NCBI GenBank assembly: GCA_018398765.1
Contig: JAHBMJ010001115.1
Span: forward strand, 1-32,933
DNA from: Chromera velia
Lineage: Eukaryota; Sar; Chromeraceae
Reading direction: 5' to 3'
DNA length: 32,933 nucleotides
Position numbers and translations under genes: made by a program. The notes under the pieces were generated by a model. The model ran no database searches, was not told the DNA's origin, and was given only the letters and a program-made list of their open reading frames with translations. Below are positions 1 to 10,561 of this stretch, one piece after another; within the stretch, counting starts at the first letter, position 1; every line of letters begins with the position of its first letter.

Positions 1-907
1 GATCAGAAAAAACAAGAATCGATTGTCAGCACTCCCCCAGATGAGTGGTGATCAGAAAGAACAAGAGTCGCTCGTCAGCACCCGGACCCTCAGGTGAGAG
101 GAGGAGTCAGAAAGAACAAGAACAGTACACAGTGTACATATATAGTCAGTTCAAGAACGAACCAGACGGCAAATGACTGCAGCACTCACACAGAGGTCCA
201 TCAGATATTAAGTCTCCTCTCTCGCTGTTGCTGCGATGAGTCACAAAACATAACAAGATTCCTGACTGATGCATCATGATGGCTGGTTCAGAGACAGTAT
301 GCATTGTATATACATCGCATTGTATATACATCAGAAACATGCAGCGCGTTCATCACATGCATGCATGTATCGGTGTCTCAGAGTGATGCACGTGGGTGAT
401 GCACGCGCGGGTGATGTACGCCGGCCCGCGTGTCAGTGATGAACGCCCCCCCCTAAATTGTCACACGCGCTCATTCAAATTAAGCCTCATTGAAGGCATC
501 GATCCGCAACTTCTTGAACTTGCAGCGTTGTCGCGCTCACACTGAGACGCTTTTTCCCCGCCATCCTCGCACTTCGAGTGGCGTCTACTGTGTTGAGGAA
601 TGCCCTTTCCTTCAAGGTTCTTGCACCGTGAGCGTGGTCGTTGGTGTTCTCAGATGTTCTTCCTTTGCACTCGTTGCACTTCGATCGAGAGTTGCCTGCA
701 GTATAGTCACTGGAATTCTTTCACTCGTCCTTCTTGAAGTTCGGAAGCTGCCTCCGCTACTCAAAGATTCTTTTTTTTTTCGCACTTTGTGCACTTCGAG
801 CGCCGCCTGACGTGCTTACAAACGAAAGAGAGACTTCTTGTCGGGCACTTTGTGCCTTCGTTGCAATATAGAGGGAAAACATCTGTGAGCGTCTGTAAGT
901 CGATATC
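1..907. repeat. Non-coding region with short imperfect repeats
   Basis: No convincing exon is visible. Three imperfect copies of a ~50-58 bp unit starting GATCAGAAAGAACAAG begin near 1, 51 and 107. A 16-bp motif containing GTATATACATC occurs twice at about 300-335, and GTGATGCACG-like words recur at about 380-450. From about 490 to 830 the sequence repeats variants of TTGCACTTCGAG several times, which looks like an old degenerate tandem array. The last ~80 bases lead into the proposed start of gene A and carry no clear TATA box. Confidence 0.5.
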
Positions 908-1068
908 ATGTCCGTCAACGCAAACCTCATCCTTGCCGAGGCGACGCTGTCTTGGCCGGTAAGTTCTTTGGTGTCCATGACTGCTCTTCAGTCTCAGGTA
1001 GATCTGTATGGGAGCATCTGAGAAGATCTCTGAAGATAGAGGCTGATCATTCATTTATGGGGAGAGAA

Positions 1069-1109
<41 letters not shown>

Positions 1110-2781
1110 TCCATCTTCGGTCTTGCAGTGAGTGCTTCAGTCTGCTCCTTTGAGCCTTGGCCCATCTGATGATTCCAGTCAGAGATATGCGCCCACTTCA
1201 TCACCTTCATTTTCACCAGTTACCCCTGACGAAAAGAAAGGGAGCCATTCATACACGCACAAAGGAAAAACGAGGTAAGGGTGATAGAGTCTGCGTACGT
1301 GTTGATAAAACAATGCGAAAGTTGGGGAGACAGGAAAGTTTCTTTTGCTGCATGAGTCTGTTTGGCCTGCATCAAAATTCAGAAGATTTTCTTACGTTTC
1401 GATAAGCGCTTGGCAGAAGGGGCTGCTTTGCCTTTCTCTGTTCTCCAGCTGAACAACCCTTTTGATTCTCTTATGTAGTGGGTCTGCTTGCGTCTCTGAC
1501 TGTGAACCTGCCGACCTTCCTACCTGCCTGTGTCTTCAGCTGAGTGCATGTCTGTTGCCTGAGCTTTCACTTCTTCCTTCCACTTTCTCTCCTTTGATGA
1601 CTCTCTCCCTGCTTGCATATCTGCATGCATGAGTGCTCGCCTTCCATTCTTTTCCACCATCTTCCTTCTCTCCAGCCTTGTAAGATGATGGCGATGTGCG
1701 TGCTCCTACGTAAAAGTCCATTCGATGACCCTCACTGCGCCGCCGGGTGTGTTTCATGATCTCTTTACCGCTGTCTGCATTTCTGGAGCGTGATGGCGTT
1801 CTCGCGTCATGTCCAAAGAGAGCTGGACTGAAGGGAGAGACGGTTCCGACAGGCCATGACGGCCTGCATTGGGAATGCATTGGGACGGGAACAAGTGGAT
1901 CATACGTACCCATCTTGTGTATGCGAAATTGATCCCGTACAAACTCTGGTCGGTCCGGATGTTGTGCGTGGGTCTCTTCCCTTCAGAATATTATAAGGAC
2001 GTGAAGAATGTCTTGGTATGCATGTGAGAGAAGATGCTTGTATGTCTACGGTCATCCCCTTCTTGAGACCCACTCACAGTTTGTGCGAGTGAACGAGCTT
2101 CCTTCTGCCATCGCGTTTGGGTCTGTAAAGTCATGAAAGTCTCTCTGGGATTCAAGTGTACGTCTCTGCTTGCCAGAAAAGAAAAATACCGCAGAGAAAG
2201 GAATGCACAACCGGGATCTTCTCCCTTTCTACTTCCCCAAGCTCGCTCCTCTCGTCTGACATGGCCAAAGCTGGATTATATTGAAGTAATCAGCTCATCC
2301 GATGGTGAATCTCTTTCTTTCTTTGTCATTTCACGGGCGTGTTTTGTTATGGATGCCGCGAATACACATGTCCCGGCCCTTTCAGGTTGAACCTATACAG
2401 GGCAGACGCCAAGGAGCAGTTCGAGGTCAGTCAGCCTGAGTCGGGAATTCGAGATCCTACAAGTTTGTGCGTCTTCTCTCCAATATAATTTCCTTCATTC
2501 TTTCAGCATCATCCTGCGAGGTGTTGCTCTCTCAAGCAGATCTCTTCAGGGGACGGGGCTGTCTGTGCAGAGAAAAACGTCGGAAATGCGAAGCGAAACT
2601 CTCTCGGTCATGCTGTTTGAAGGCGCTCTCTACGTCGGGTTTGAACCTGTCCATCTCTTTTCCGTGTGATAAACTCTCAGACTGTCGGCATAGTGCAAAA
2701 GATGCAAAAAGCGGCAAAAAGATGGCTCAATATTATGACTCTGCTTCTCTGTCTCTGTCTATCTATCTATCTATCTGTCTA

Positions 2782-2816
<35 letters not shown>

Positions 2817-3099
2817 GACAGTGTCTGTCTGTCTGTCTGTCTGTCTGTCTGGAGGTTTGTGTGGGTATGTGGATGTGGCTACGGACGTGTGTAGGTGCAT
2901 GCATGGGTATATGTGTCTATATGTGTGACTCTGTGCAGTGGTGGCTGGCGGCACAGAGAGGTGGTCATCGTGTTCCCCCCCCGGTAAGTGAGTCGATTCC
3001 ACATGCACACATACAGACGCATGCACGCAAGGACACATATACATGGACAAAATCACCGGACGCTGGCTTCCGCTGAGAGGAAGAGGTAGAGGGCAAGAA

Positions 3100-3158
<59 letters not shown>

Positions 3159-3197
3159 CATGCAGACAGACAGTCAGACAAACAGACAGACAGAGAG

Positions 3198-3238
<41 letters not shown>

Positions 3239-3284
3239 GAAAGAAAGAAAGAAAGAAAGAAAGAAAATGAAAGAAAGAAAATGA

Positions 3285-3316
<32 letters not shown>

Positions 3317-4431
3317 GCGAAGTGGAGGGGACGGTAGAGGCTGGAGGCCTCTCTTCTTTCCCTTCTGCTGCAACCTGTCTTCTCTCCGCATGTAGGCAGA
3401 CAGGGCTTGCACGGCTTGTGGGTCTTTTCTTTCACCTGTCTCACCGGCCTTTCCTCTCTTCCCACTCACTGTGACACAGTCAGAGAGTTTTCATTTTAGT
3501 TTTCATTCGTCCGACCATTATTTCTCTCTTCTTTCCGCACAACTCGATCCTTGCAGCTCCCAGTCGCTGAGCTTTTCTTCAAGGCCAAGGAGCTCGCAGA
3601 CGACGGTGACGTGAACGGGGCCTTCAACTTCCTCATTGAAGGCCTGGTCGGTTGCTTTCAGCATATCATGCGACATACTTGGTGGGCACGAAAAAGAATA
3701 CAGAAAGATTGTGACGCAGAAAGACAGTACAAGGACTACAGGAGGACAGTCACTGTTCGTGTCCTTCGAGGGCTTCTATCTGTTCCTAGACTATTATAGA
3801 GAGATGAAATGCATGAGTCAGATCCCGACCATAGCTTTGGCTGATAACCCCTGCTCCAGCGCGTCGCTCGTCTCTTTCCTTGACCTCTTGTTTATTTGTT
3901 TTTCCTTCCGTCCCCTACTCATTTCTTCTTGTTTCAACTCCTTTTTTCTTTTCCCCGATAGCAAGCTTGTTCGTACTCTCTTTTTTGTGTGTATTTCTCT
4001 TTTCTCCCAGTTTTTAGCATGCCATAGCGATCGATGTGAGTTCATTCAAATCAAAGCCACTGCTTGTCACTTACCAGCTCGTTGCATTTGCTTGGTCTAC
4101 TTGATGTCACCTAGAGGCCTGTCTTTGCTGTCTCTCTTCACTCTTCTGGCTCTTTGCGTTGATCCATGCAGGTGAAGTGCCCTCCTGTAGAGACGTTCGT
4201 GGTACGTAAGCCGGAAACAGCAAAGAGAGAACAAAAAGACAGTGACCGTAGATGGTGACTTGACCTGTGCTTGCAGCAACATTGCAACATTCACCGCCTC
4301 TCTGTCTGTATTTTTCTTTTTCACTTGATTTGCATGAATTCCGCTTTGAATAAAGAGCTTCTCATCGTATCACAGTGCTAAGGTTGAATTGTCTCTCTAA
4401 AAGCTCTCTTGTTCCTCTGTCCAGTCTCTCT

Positions 4432-4463
<32 letters not shown>

Positions 4464-5735
4464 AGGATGCCTAACCCCAGTTGGAGCGCTAAGCTCCCGG
4501 GCGGCACATACATGCATGGTTGTTGTTTGTTAAGTCGCCGGTGGAGTTGATCAGTTAATCACTTTCTAGAATAGGGAGACAGGCATCAAAGAGACAGACC
4601 GGATGCGAGCGTAGAAGCGATTGAATGACATTACGGATGAAGAGTTCAGATGTACTTACACCGGGGAGTGGACAGTTACAATCATTTGAATTAATGGATT
4701 CCAGCTCAGCCAGGCAGTGCAGGAATTCTCTTTTATCCAGCCACTTGGCACATGAAGAAAGTCTATGCATGAAGTCATCAACACACCGAATACAAGAATC
4801 ATGTACACAGAGTTTGTGGTCGCTACATTCAACAGACAGAGCACTGCTTTCGCCTTGTGGGTTAAATGAGAGCAGACGTAAGAAACCGAACAGAGATGGA
4901 TGTTGCCCTAGGATGTTGCCGCACGCACGCTGTCTTTCTGTCTGTCTCTCTCACAAACGACGGCGCAGAGATTTGAGTGTGCCTACGGTGACGCTGTCTC
5001 TACGTCAGAATAAGATATGACTGCATTCGTTTACTGTGCAGCAGAGCATCTCCGCACCCAGCCTGACTACTCCAGAGAAGAAGAACTCGCCGTTCAACTC
5101 GGATGGTGTGGTCAGTAAAAAAGTCAGCCTGCCTTTTCTTTTTTGGTGACTCTTTCGACGAAACTCCCTGTTTTTTCCTTTTGCCTTGTTCTAAGTTTCG
5201 CTTCTTCTGTTGTCTTTTTCATGAGAGAATAGAGAATATGCGTAAGAGGCGCTTGGTTTGCCAGTATTTTTCTTTCTTTTTGAACAGCGGCATCTTCTGC
5301 AATTTGGAGACAGAAAGTTTGGGATTGCTTCTCCCGGCCCTCGTCTGTTCCTGTTTGATGTTGTAGTTTGATAAAAAGAGAGGAAAAGCAGAGGCAATTG
5401 GACGAGAAAATACGATGCCCGTGATCAGGTGTGGTGTCGAGACCCTTGTTGGTCACAAAATGATAAAACGCATGGGAAAGCAAAACGGATAAGCTCCAAC
5501 GCCTTTTTTTCCGTTGTTTTGTGCGGGTGGTCCCTCACAGGACGTCCACCCTTCGAAATGTGAGAAAAGTTTGCAGAACCAAGAGAGAAGCTGTGACAGT
5601 TTTAGGTGCATATGCAAAGCGATCGAGCTCGGCAAGTCCTCATCTTTGCATGCTTCTGGCCGATTGCAGGTTGTTGCGTCTCCCTTGGTCGAAGCTCCGA
5701 ACTGGGAGACGAGGAGGAGGGGACGGGGGTGGTGA
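908..5735 (+). CDS. Gene A: seven-exon gene for a small protein with a helical MIT/TPR-like segment
   Basis: Proposed exons are 908-958, 1141-1274, 2386-2425, 3557-3646, 4172-4201, 5042-5110 and 5670-5735. All phases agree and the lengths sum to 480 nt, giving 159 aa and a TGA stop. ATG 908 follows an in-frame TAA by 9 bases and exon 1 ends in a perfect GTAAGT donor. Residues 18-62 are Ser/Pro-rich and probably disordered. Residues 63-105 are strongly helical: AELFFKAKELADD is followed by GAFNFLIEGL, spaced like a MIT or TPR hairpin. Residues 116-138 are polar, and the C-terminus is basic (RRRGRGW). I do not recognise a family. Introns carry (TCTG)n, (GACA)n, (GAAA)n and (TTAG)n tracts. Splicing is inferred. 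The 30-nt exon 5 and the GTCGGT donor of exon 4 are the weakest parts. An open stretch at 3690-3810 in another frame is an alternative continuation. Confidence 0.55.
1067..1105. repeat. (GA)n microsatellite in gene A intron 1
   Basis: GAGA-rich tract of about 39 bases, between exon 1 (ends 958) and exon 2 (starts 1141) of gene A. Confidence 0.9.
2740..2851. repeat. (TCTG)n/(TATC)n microsatellite in gene A intron 3
   Basis: Long run of TCTG and TATC tetranucleotides. It is the reverse complement of the CAGA tract at 3165-3238 in the same proposed intron, so the two can pair in the transcript. Confidence 0.9.
3095..3316. repeat. Compound (GA)n, (CAGA)n, (GAAA)n microsatellite in gene A intron 3
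   Basis: Three purine-rich blocks in a row: GAGA to about 3160, CAGA/GACA from about 3165 to 3238, then GAAA with occasional GAAAAT variants to about 3316. Long open frames here on both strands come from the repeat and are not genes. Confidence 0.9.
4432..4464. repeat. (TTAG)n microsatellite in gene A intron 5
   Basis: About eight copies of TTAG in a row inside the intron between 4201 and 5042. Confidence 0.85.
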
Positions 5736-6271
5736 GAGGGCGACTGCGTCTCTAACTGACTGGCTTTATGTGTCTGTCCGACAGAATTGTGGGGTGGTTG
5801 TGTGTTGGAGTCAGAAAGCCTGGTGTGTGAACAAAAAGAGCTATGGGTGGGGGTTGGGCGTTCTGGGCTGGGTGTGCTCTTCCTTTGTTCCTTGTTAGAG
5901 TGTGTGGTTGTGGAAGTTTGCTGGTGTAGTTATGTGTTGAAGTCAGAGAGGCATGTGAACAAGAAGAGTCACAGGTGGAGGTTAGGCGTTCTGGAGTGGA
6001 TGAGTCCTTCTTTCGTCCTTGTCAGCGTACTGCAGAGCGACATGCTTTTGAAAGGTTGAAAGTTATAGTAAAGCTGCTACTATTTCGTTTTCACAGTCGT
6101 CGCTAATTCAGACTCCGAGGTCGGATAGTGTTAGATGAAAAGATTGGAACTAAGAGTCGAAAACAATTTACACATTGTAATACGCATATACGGATATCTT
6201 TGATCGATGACGTTTCTTCTCCTAGGTGTGGTTTATATATAAATACATACATTAAATTCTGTCCATCAAGA

Positions 6272-6310
<39 letters not shown>

Positions 6311-6813
6311 ATGTGTGTAAACTAATGTTGTAAAAGTTTTTTTCAAAACCAAATTCCTCACAATGCCTAGGACAATGTCAGGTAAGTTTTTAGTCAAATT
6401 TGTATAGTCAGTTTAGTAGTTGGTCTGCTAGTTGGTCTGTTGTAGAGGACGCAAAGCACATGTTTTCTTTTGATGAGAAGACAGATGTCATCTTTGTGAA
6501 AAGTTTACATAAAGTTCACTGAAAACGGGATAGACGCTAAGATAGAGGGCCTTTAAAAATTAAATCAAATTGATAAATTTGACTGACTTGAAATTGATTT
6601 ACTAATAAGTCGAATCTAGCTTGAGAGTCGAATACTATTTTTTTAAATATGCCCTTTATATACATTGTGTATACATTATTATATATATAATATTCTCTAA
6701 GTTTAAAATGTGTGTAAGAATGGATCGGAATGTATGTATGTACATGTATAAACCACGCTGGCCAGTTCTTCTCATAACAACCGTGACTGTGACCTATAAC
6801 ATATGTATAAGTA
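5736..6813. repeat. Downstream region of gene A: diverged tandem duplication, then AT-rich DNA
   Basis: A segment near 5786-5896 is repeated in diverged form near 5900-6025. Both hold GTGTG-rich text, then GAACAAxAAGAG, then GGCGTTCTGG. From about 6060 the sequence becomes AT-rich with an (AT)n run at about 6272-6306. No credible exon was seen. The AT-rich part borders the inverted repeat of the recombinase element. Confidence 0.5.
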
Positions 6814-7132
6814 ATACACTCATAAGCTTGCTACAATGCATGAGGGAATAAAGACCTGCGCTACTCTCCTTTCTTTGAGGATCTGCAGAATGAACTAGGT
6901 TCCAAGGTTTATCTTTACTTACTTGTTCAAGTAAGTAAGGAGAGAAGTAAGGAACGTTCTGAGAACTTATGGCCGCAGACCCATAAGGGTGATGCAGCTC
7001 ACTTAGCAAGCTGGACGCGGAGCTTGCGTAACCGCGGTCAAAGGCTGAGCCCATCCAACTATCGCTGGCCCGCTTTGCCCCAAACCTACTAGCCAAGTGG
7101 GCCATGCATCTTAGAAGCGTTCCTACTCATCC
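6814..7132. repeat. Left inverted terminal repeat
   Basis: Matches the reverse complement of 10562-10876 along its whole length, from ACACTCATAAGCTTGC at the outer edge to TACTCATCC at the inner edge. It contains a hairpin at 6915-6938 with 10-bp arms (TTACTTACTT) and loop GTTC. Read outward (minus strand), it keeps an open frame of about 100 codons. Confidence 0.9.
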
Positions 7133-8187
7133 TGGCTTAAATGGTCTCCACCGCTGTCTGCCTCACGCAAACATTGCAGTGAGAGATTAGAGTGGGAAGC
7201 GTCTTTTTGTTCTCTGTCAGAAAAAGTTTCTGTTTTTCTTCGTTCGGTTCGCCATATCCAGCGATGTCTGGTCGCTTCGCTTGCTTCGTTATCTCAATTT
7301 TCTCGTCGTTTAGTTGAAAGTCATGTGGATCGGAGCCTCCTTACGAGCTTCCCGGAAATCGTCCTGGACTGGAGGTTCCGCCCCTGGAATTTTTGCGTTG
7401 AAGACAACCGCCGACCTCCATGTTCATTTCTAGGATGAAGCTCCTCATCTTGATCGCATGTGTTGGTGTGTCTCTCCTTTTCTTGGCCATAGACAACCTG
7501 GGTGATGGCGGTGAGTCTCTTTTTCTCCGCATCGTCCCTTGATACTCATTTTCTCTTTCTCCACATTGTTTTCTTCCCGGGAGGGGGCCTGGGTTTCCCT
7601 TAGCCTGGAGCTAGGGGTAGGCACCAGGGCAGCCATGCACTTTCATTTATGACAAGTGCCTTCTGCCTGCCTTCTTTTTTTATCTGGATGCCTCCCTTGC
7701 TGCTCAGTGATGTAGCTCCATACACGCGTCTCAATTGTCTGCGGTTGGTTGTCATATTTCAGATTGGCCCCTGCAAGCAGGACAAGAGTTGTGCATCACA
7801 CCTTGCACGTACATCTTTTCGTTGGTTTCTCTGCATGGCTTCATTTCCCATCTCTCGAGCATCTTATGCCCCGTATCAGTCTAGCACTAGCCCTTTCCAC
7901 ATCTACCCGTCTGTTGCCTTGGCGTATCTTGCTGTCTCCAATAAGCGTTAGGCGTACACATTCCTGAGGCAATGAATTTACTCATATTTTACGTCCGTCT
8001 GCGTCCATACATGTATATATCGCCGATAATGTCGGTCAAGTATCAGTTACCAAGTGTTTTAACCGATTTCAATTTTGATTATTTTATGCAGACACCCTGT
8101 GACGTTGCACTATCCGAGTCGGCTTGAGCACGTTGTCCCAGTATAGCAGGGGTCACACATCCCCTTTTCTTATGCGAGTCGGACCCA
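7133..8187. other. Internal spacer of the recombinase element
   Basis: Apart from the possible signal-peptide exon at 7435-7510, no gene is recognisable. A TTATGCAG acceptor-like site near 8091 precedes the recombinase reading frame, and the stretch 8092-8187 has several stops, so the recombinase N-terminus is either lost or encoded elsewhere. Confidence 0.4.
7435..7510 (+). CDS. Possible first exon encoding a signal peptide
   Basis: ATG at 7435 begins MKLLILIACVGVSLLFLA, a textbook secretory signal: a Lys near the N-terminus, then a hydrophobic core. About seven residues later the segment meets a consensus GTGAGT donor at 7511. One possible next exon starts after the TTTCAG ending near 7762, with text containing two cysteine pairs in either of two frames, but the phase cannot be decided. 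The exon lies between the inverted repeats of the recombinase element. It may be a captured or interrupted host exon, or chance. No product is assigned. Confidence 0.3.
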
Positions 8188-8836
8188 GTGTCGGCGTCCG
8201 TCCTAGCCAAATTGACACATTTGATCCCTACATCATTGCGCATCTGTGAAGAAGCACTCGTAGCAGGAACCAAAATATGTTATCTGTCCACCATCAACTC
8301 TATCAAACGTGCCCACCCAGACTGGTTTCTTCCTGCTGACAGCCTGCTTAAATTAATGCTGCTGTTTACTGTGTTTATAACTAATAAGCCTACCCCCCCA
8401 AAGGCTTTGCTAGAAAACCAACTGCGGTCAGCCCTGGTCTGGTACCATCGAGTTCACAACTTCCCCTCCCCACCTTTTCAGGACCCGAGTCTGCAGGATT
8501 TTTTTAAGGGTTAGAGAAAATAGTTGGATCACACGCCGGGGGTAAAAGGGAAGCGTCCATTGTCTAAATCAGAGTTTTTGGCCCTTCTCCACTACTGGTC
8601 GAAGAAGCCTTCCCTTGCCGCAGCATGCAGCTCATTTTTGGCAGTGCTACACTTCTACGGAGCACGCAGGTTCAGCGATCTCCGCAAGATCCGCTGCCGC
8701 GATATTGAGTTGGCACCATCACTGCCGATGGACAATCTCTCAGAAGAAGGTTAGGTCAGTGCTGCGTCTGGCCATTGTTTTCGACTACGGATTGTCTGCC
8801 AAAAGAATGATCCTTACGGAAGAGGACAATACGTCT

Positions 8837-8872
8837 ACCTCCCCAAGGTGGGCAAAGACGGGGTACCTATCG
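8837..8872. repeat. Target-site duplication, left copy (36 bp)
   Basis: ACCTCCCCAAGGTGGGCAAA and the following 16 bases recur at 9860-9895 with one mismatch (G to A at the 14th base). The two copies flank the retrotransposon insertion in the recombinase gene. Confidence 0.9.
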
Positions 8873-9859
8873 TAAGTTGAGTGGGGGCTTCATCCAATGC
8901 ATCAAATCGATCGATTATACTCTACCCCAGGCAGTGTGGAATGAATGCTTGGCTGGCTTGTGTGAACCGACGTTCGTTAAGACAGTAAAATAGCTGGCTG
9001 TTCTGTTAGATTGCTCCCTTTTGTGGCCTCCATTGCCAAGCACGGTGGGGGACAAGTTTAAAAGGAAGGGCAAGGACAGAAGGAAAAGGGCGGCAAAAAA
9101 GATCGTAGAGGGTGCCTGGCTGTCCGACTGGTTGAAAGAAGAAACTAGAAACGTACGTTAAAGACAGAGACGGAATTTTCTCCCACCTTGCAAATCTTTC
9201 CCCTTTCCAATCAGAGAATCCGACCAGACAGGGTTTGGCCATGCGCCTTCTGAGTGAAAGGAAATGGCGTCCAAGAAGTGAAATGATAGAGTACAGTGTT
9301 AAACCTCTGCCAAAGAGTCTGTTGCAGTCCTCCGCAGGCTTCTATACGCTTTTCAGGGCTCTCACAGGGGGGGATATAGATAAAACCCAACCAGAACGGC
9401 TGCGCAATAAATGTTTGTCCCCCTCGTATGTGATTAAAGATGAGGTTCATGTCCTGACGGAATGTAAGGATACAGAAAGGGAACGGAACAGGCTGAAAGA
9501 ACTGTACAAAATTACGAAGCAGAAAGCGCCTATTGATATAAGAATACAGATCGCACAACGCGTTGGAGATGCAACCAAGAGGGGCACTTCTGATAATAAG
9601 AAAAAAATGAAGGATATGGTGTTGCTGTTGTGCACAATCCTGCCTAGAAGCGGTTCCAAAGCTATAGCCAACTGTCTCAAGAAGGTTCATTCTGTCGAGA
9701 AGGCAAGTTGAGGCGAATCGATCCGATTGGCATACAAGCTTCCTCATCCCCCCCCCTCAATGAATGTGTACCCTGAGTTGTCCTCAAAGCCTTACTAGTG
9801 GCTTGGGATTTAGCGTCGCTAAATCTAGGATTTAACCCTCAATCATCATCATCATCATC
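8873..9859 (+). mobile_element. 5'-truncated non-LTR retrotransposon inside the recombinase gene
   Basis: Only the C-terminal end of a LINE-type protein remains, with stops and frame changes. The fragment around 9050-9160 is basic (KFKRKGKDRRKRAAKK). The longest open part, 9235-9711, includes the C/H/C pattern at the end of many LINE reverse transcriptases (RNKCLSPSYVI, then HVLTEC). The 3' end has a perfect hairpin at 9807-9825 with 9-bp arms (GATTTAGCG) and one loop base, followed by a (TCA)n tail up to the second target-site copy. 5' truncation, a trinucleotide tail and a target-site duplication together indicate target-primed reverse transcription. Confidence 0.8.
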
Positions 9860-9895
9860 ACCTCCCCAAGGTAGGCAAAGACGGGGTACCTATCG
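9860..9895. repeat. Target-site duplication, right copy (36 bp)
   Basis: Second copy of 8837-8872 with one mismatch. It directly follows the (TCA)n tail, and the recombinase reading continues on its far side. Confidence 0.9.
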
Positions 9896-10261
9896 CGGCC
9901 ATCATTAAGCACTACCTGAGTATTGCACCTGCTTAAGGCTCGGGACCAGACGAGTCGCCAGAGGGATATCTTCTCTTCAGCTCTTGGGGGTTTGAATGGA
10001 AGACTAACCAGCTGTTAGAAGGAGATACTTAGAGACGTGCGTTGGGAGACGCCATTTGTGTAACGATTCCATATGCTGATTTTTACGAGTTGTCTACCCA
10101 CAGTCTCCAGAAAGGGAGGTTCACTGAGCTAGCTTATGTCTCTTGATAGAGTCCCGATGGATGTAATAATTGACATCTTAAGGCATAACAAGTCAGATGC
10201 CTTCCTCTGTTATGTGAAGAGATCATGGACTGCCCAAGTCCAGGCTCTTCAGCGAATCTGA

Positions 10262-10561
10262 CTTAGTAAACGTACTTGCTTTATATAATGTTAATGCCTG
10301 TATAGGAATAAGTTGTCAAGGGAATTAGCTAGTCATAGAGTAGTCAGGATTTAATTTATAGAGGTGGAAAGGTTAGTCAGCTAACTTAGTTTATGTTGTC
10401 AGTCACCCCTCTTTAGCCTGCTACCAAGCAGAAAGAGCGTGATCCCAACAAATTGATTCAAATTCGGTGCTCGTGCGTTTTACGCTAGGTTGCGGCTAGA
10501 TACTGATGAGCCGGATGTACCTTAATCTGTAGTGCACCGTCATGCTGTTTGTGCTAGTTTG
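10262..10561. other. Recombinase element 3' spacer
   Basis: No coding signal. The text between the end of the recombinase and the right inverted repeat is AT-rich with many stops. I could not identify the internal complementary region that complete DIRS elements carry here. Confidence 0.4.

Larger units (their letters stand above)
8188..10261 (+). pseudogene. Tyrosine recombinase (phage-integrase fold), decayed and split by a retrotransposon
   Basis: The first part, 8188-8880, stays in one frame with three in-frame TAG codons (8512, 8521, 8752). It holds a helical DNA-binding-like region, then KRPLSKSEFLALL, then the box I arginine region YGARRFSDLRKIRCRDI, then a beta-hairpin with QKNDPYGRGQ and YLPKVGKDG, where the catalytic lysine is expected. 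After the insertion, 9860-10261 resumes with AAIIKHYLSIAPA. Box II follows as THSLQKGRFTELA and, after a one-base frame change near 10145, as DILRHNKSDAFLCYVK with the nucleophile tyrosine. In the H-x-x-R motif, Arg has become Gln, which fits a CGG to CAG change. The enzyme would excise and integrate a circular DNA intermediate. This copy is dead. Confidence 0.75.

Noticed and set aside
2965-3469. Overlapping Ser/Leu/Phe/Cys-rich frames, minus strand
   Set aside because: Translation of GA, CAGA and GAAA repeats.
3690-3815. Open stretch with HEKEYRKIV and FEGFYLFLDYYREM as part of gene A
   Set aside because: It is in a different frame from exon 4 with no room for an intron between. The phase-consistent model skips it, though a one-base error could restore it.
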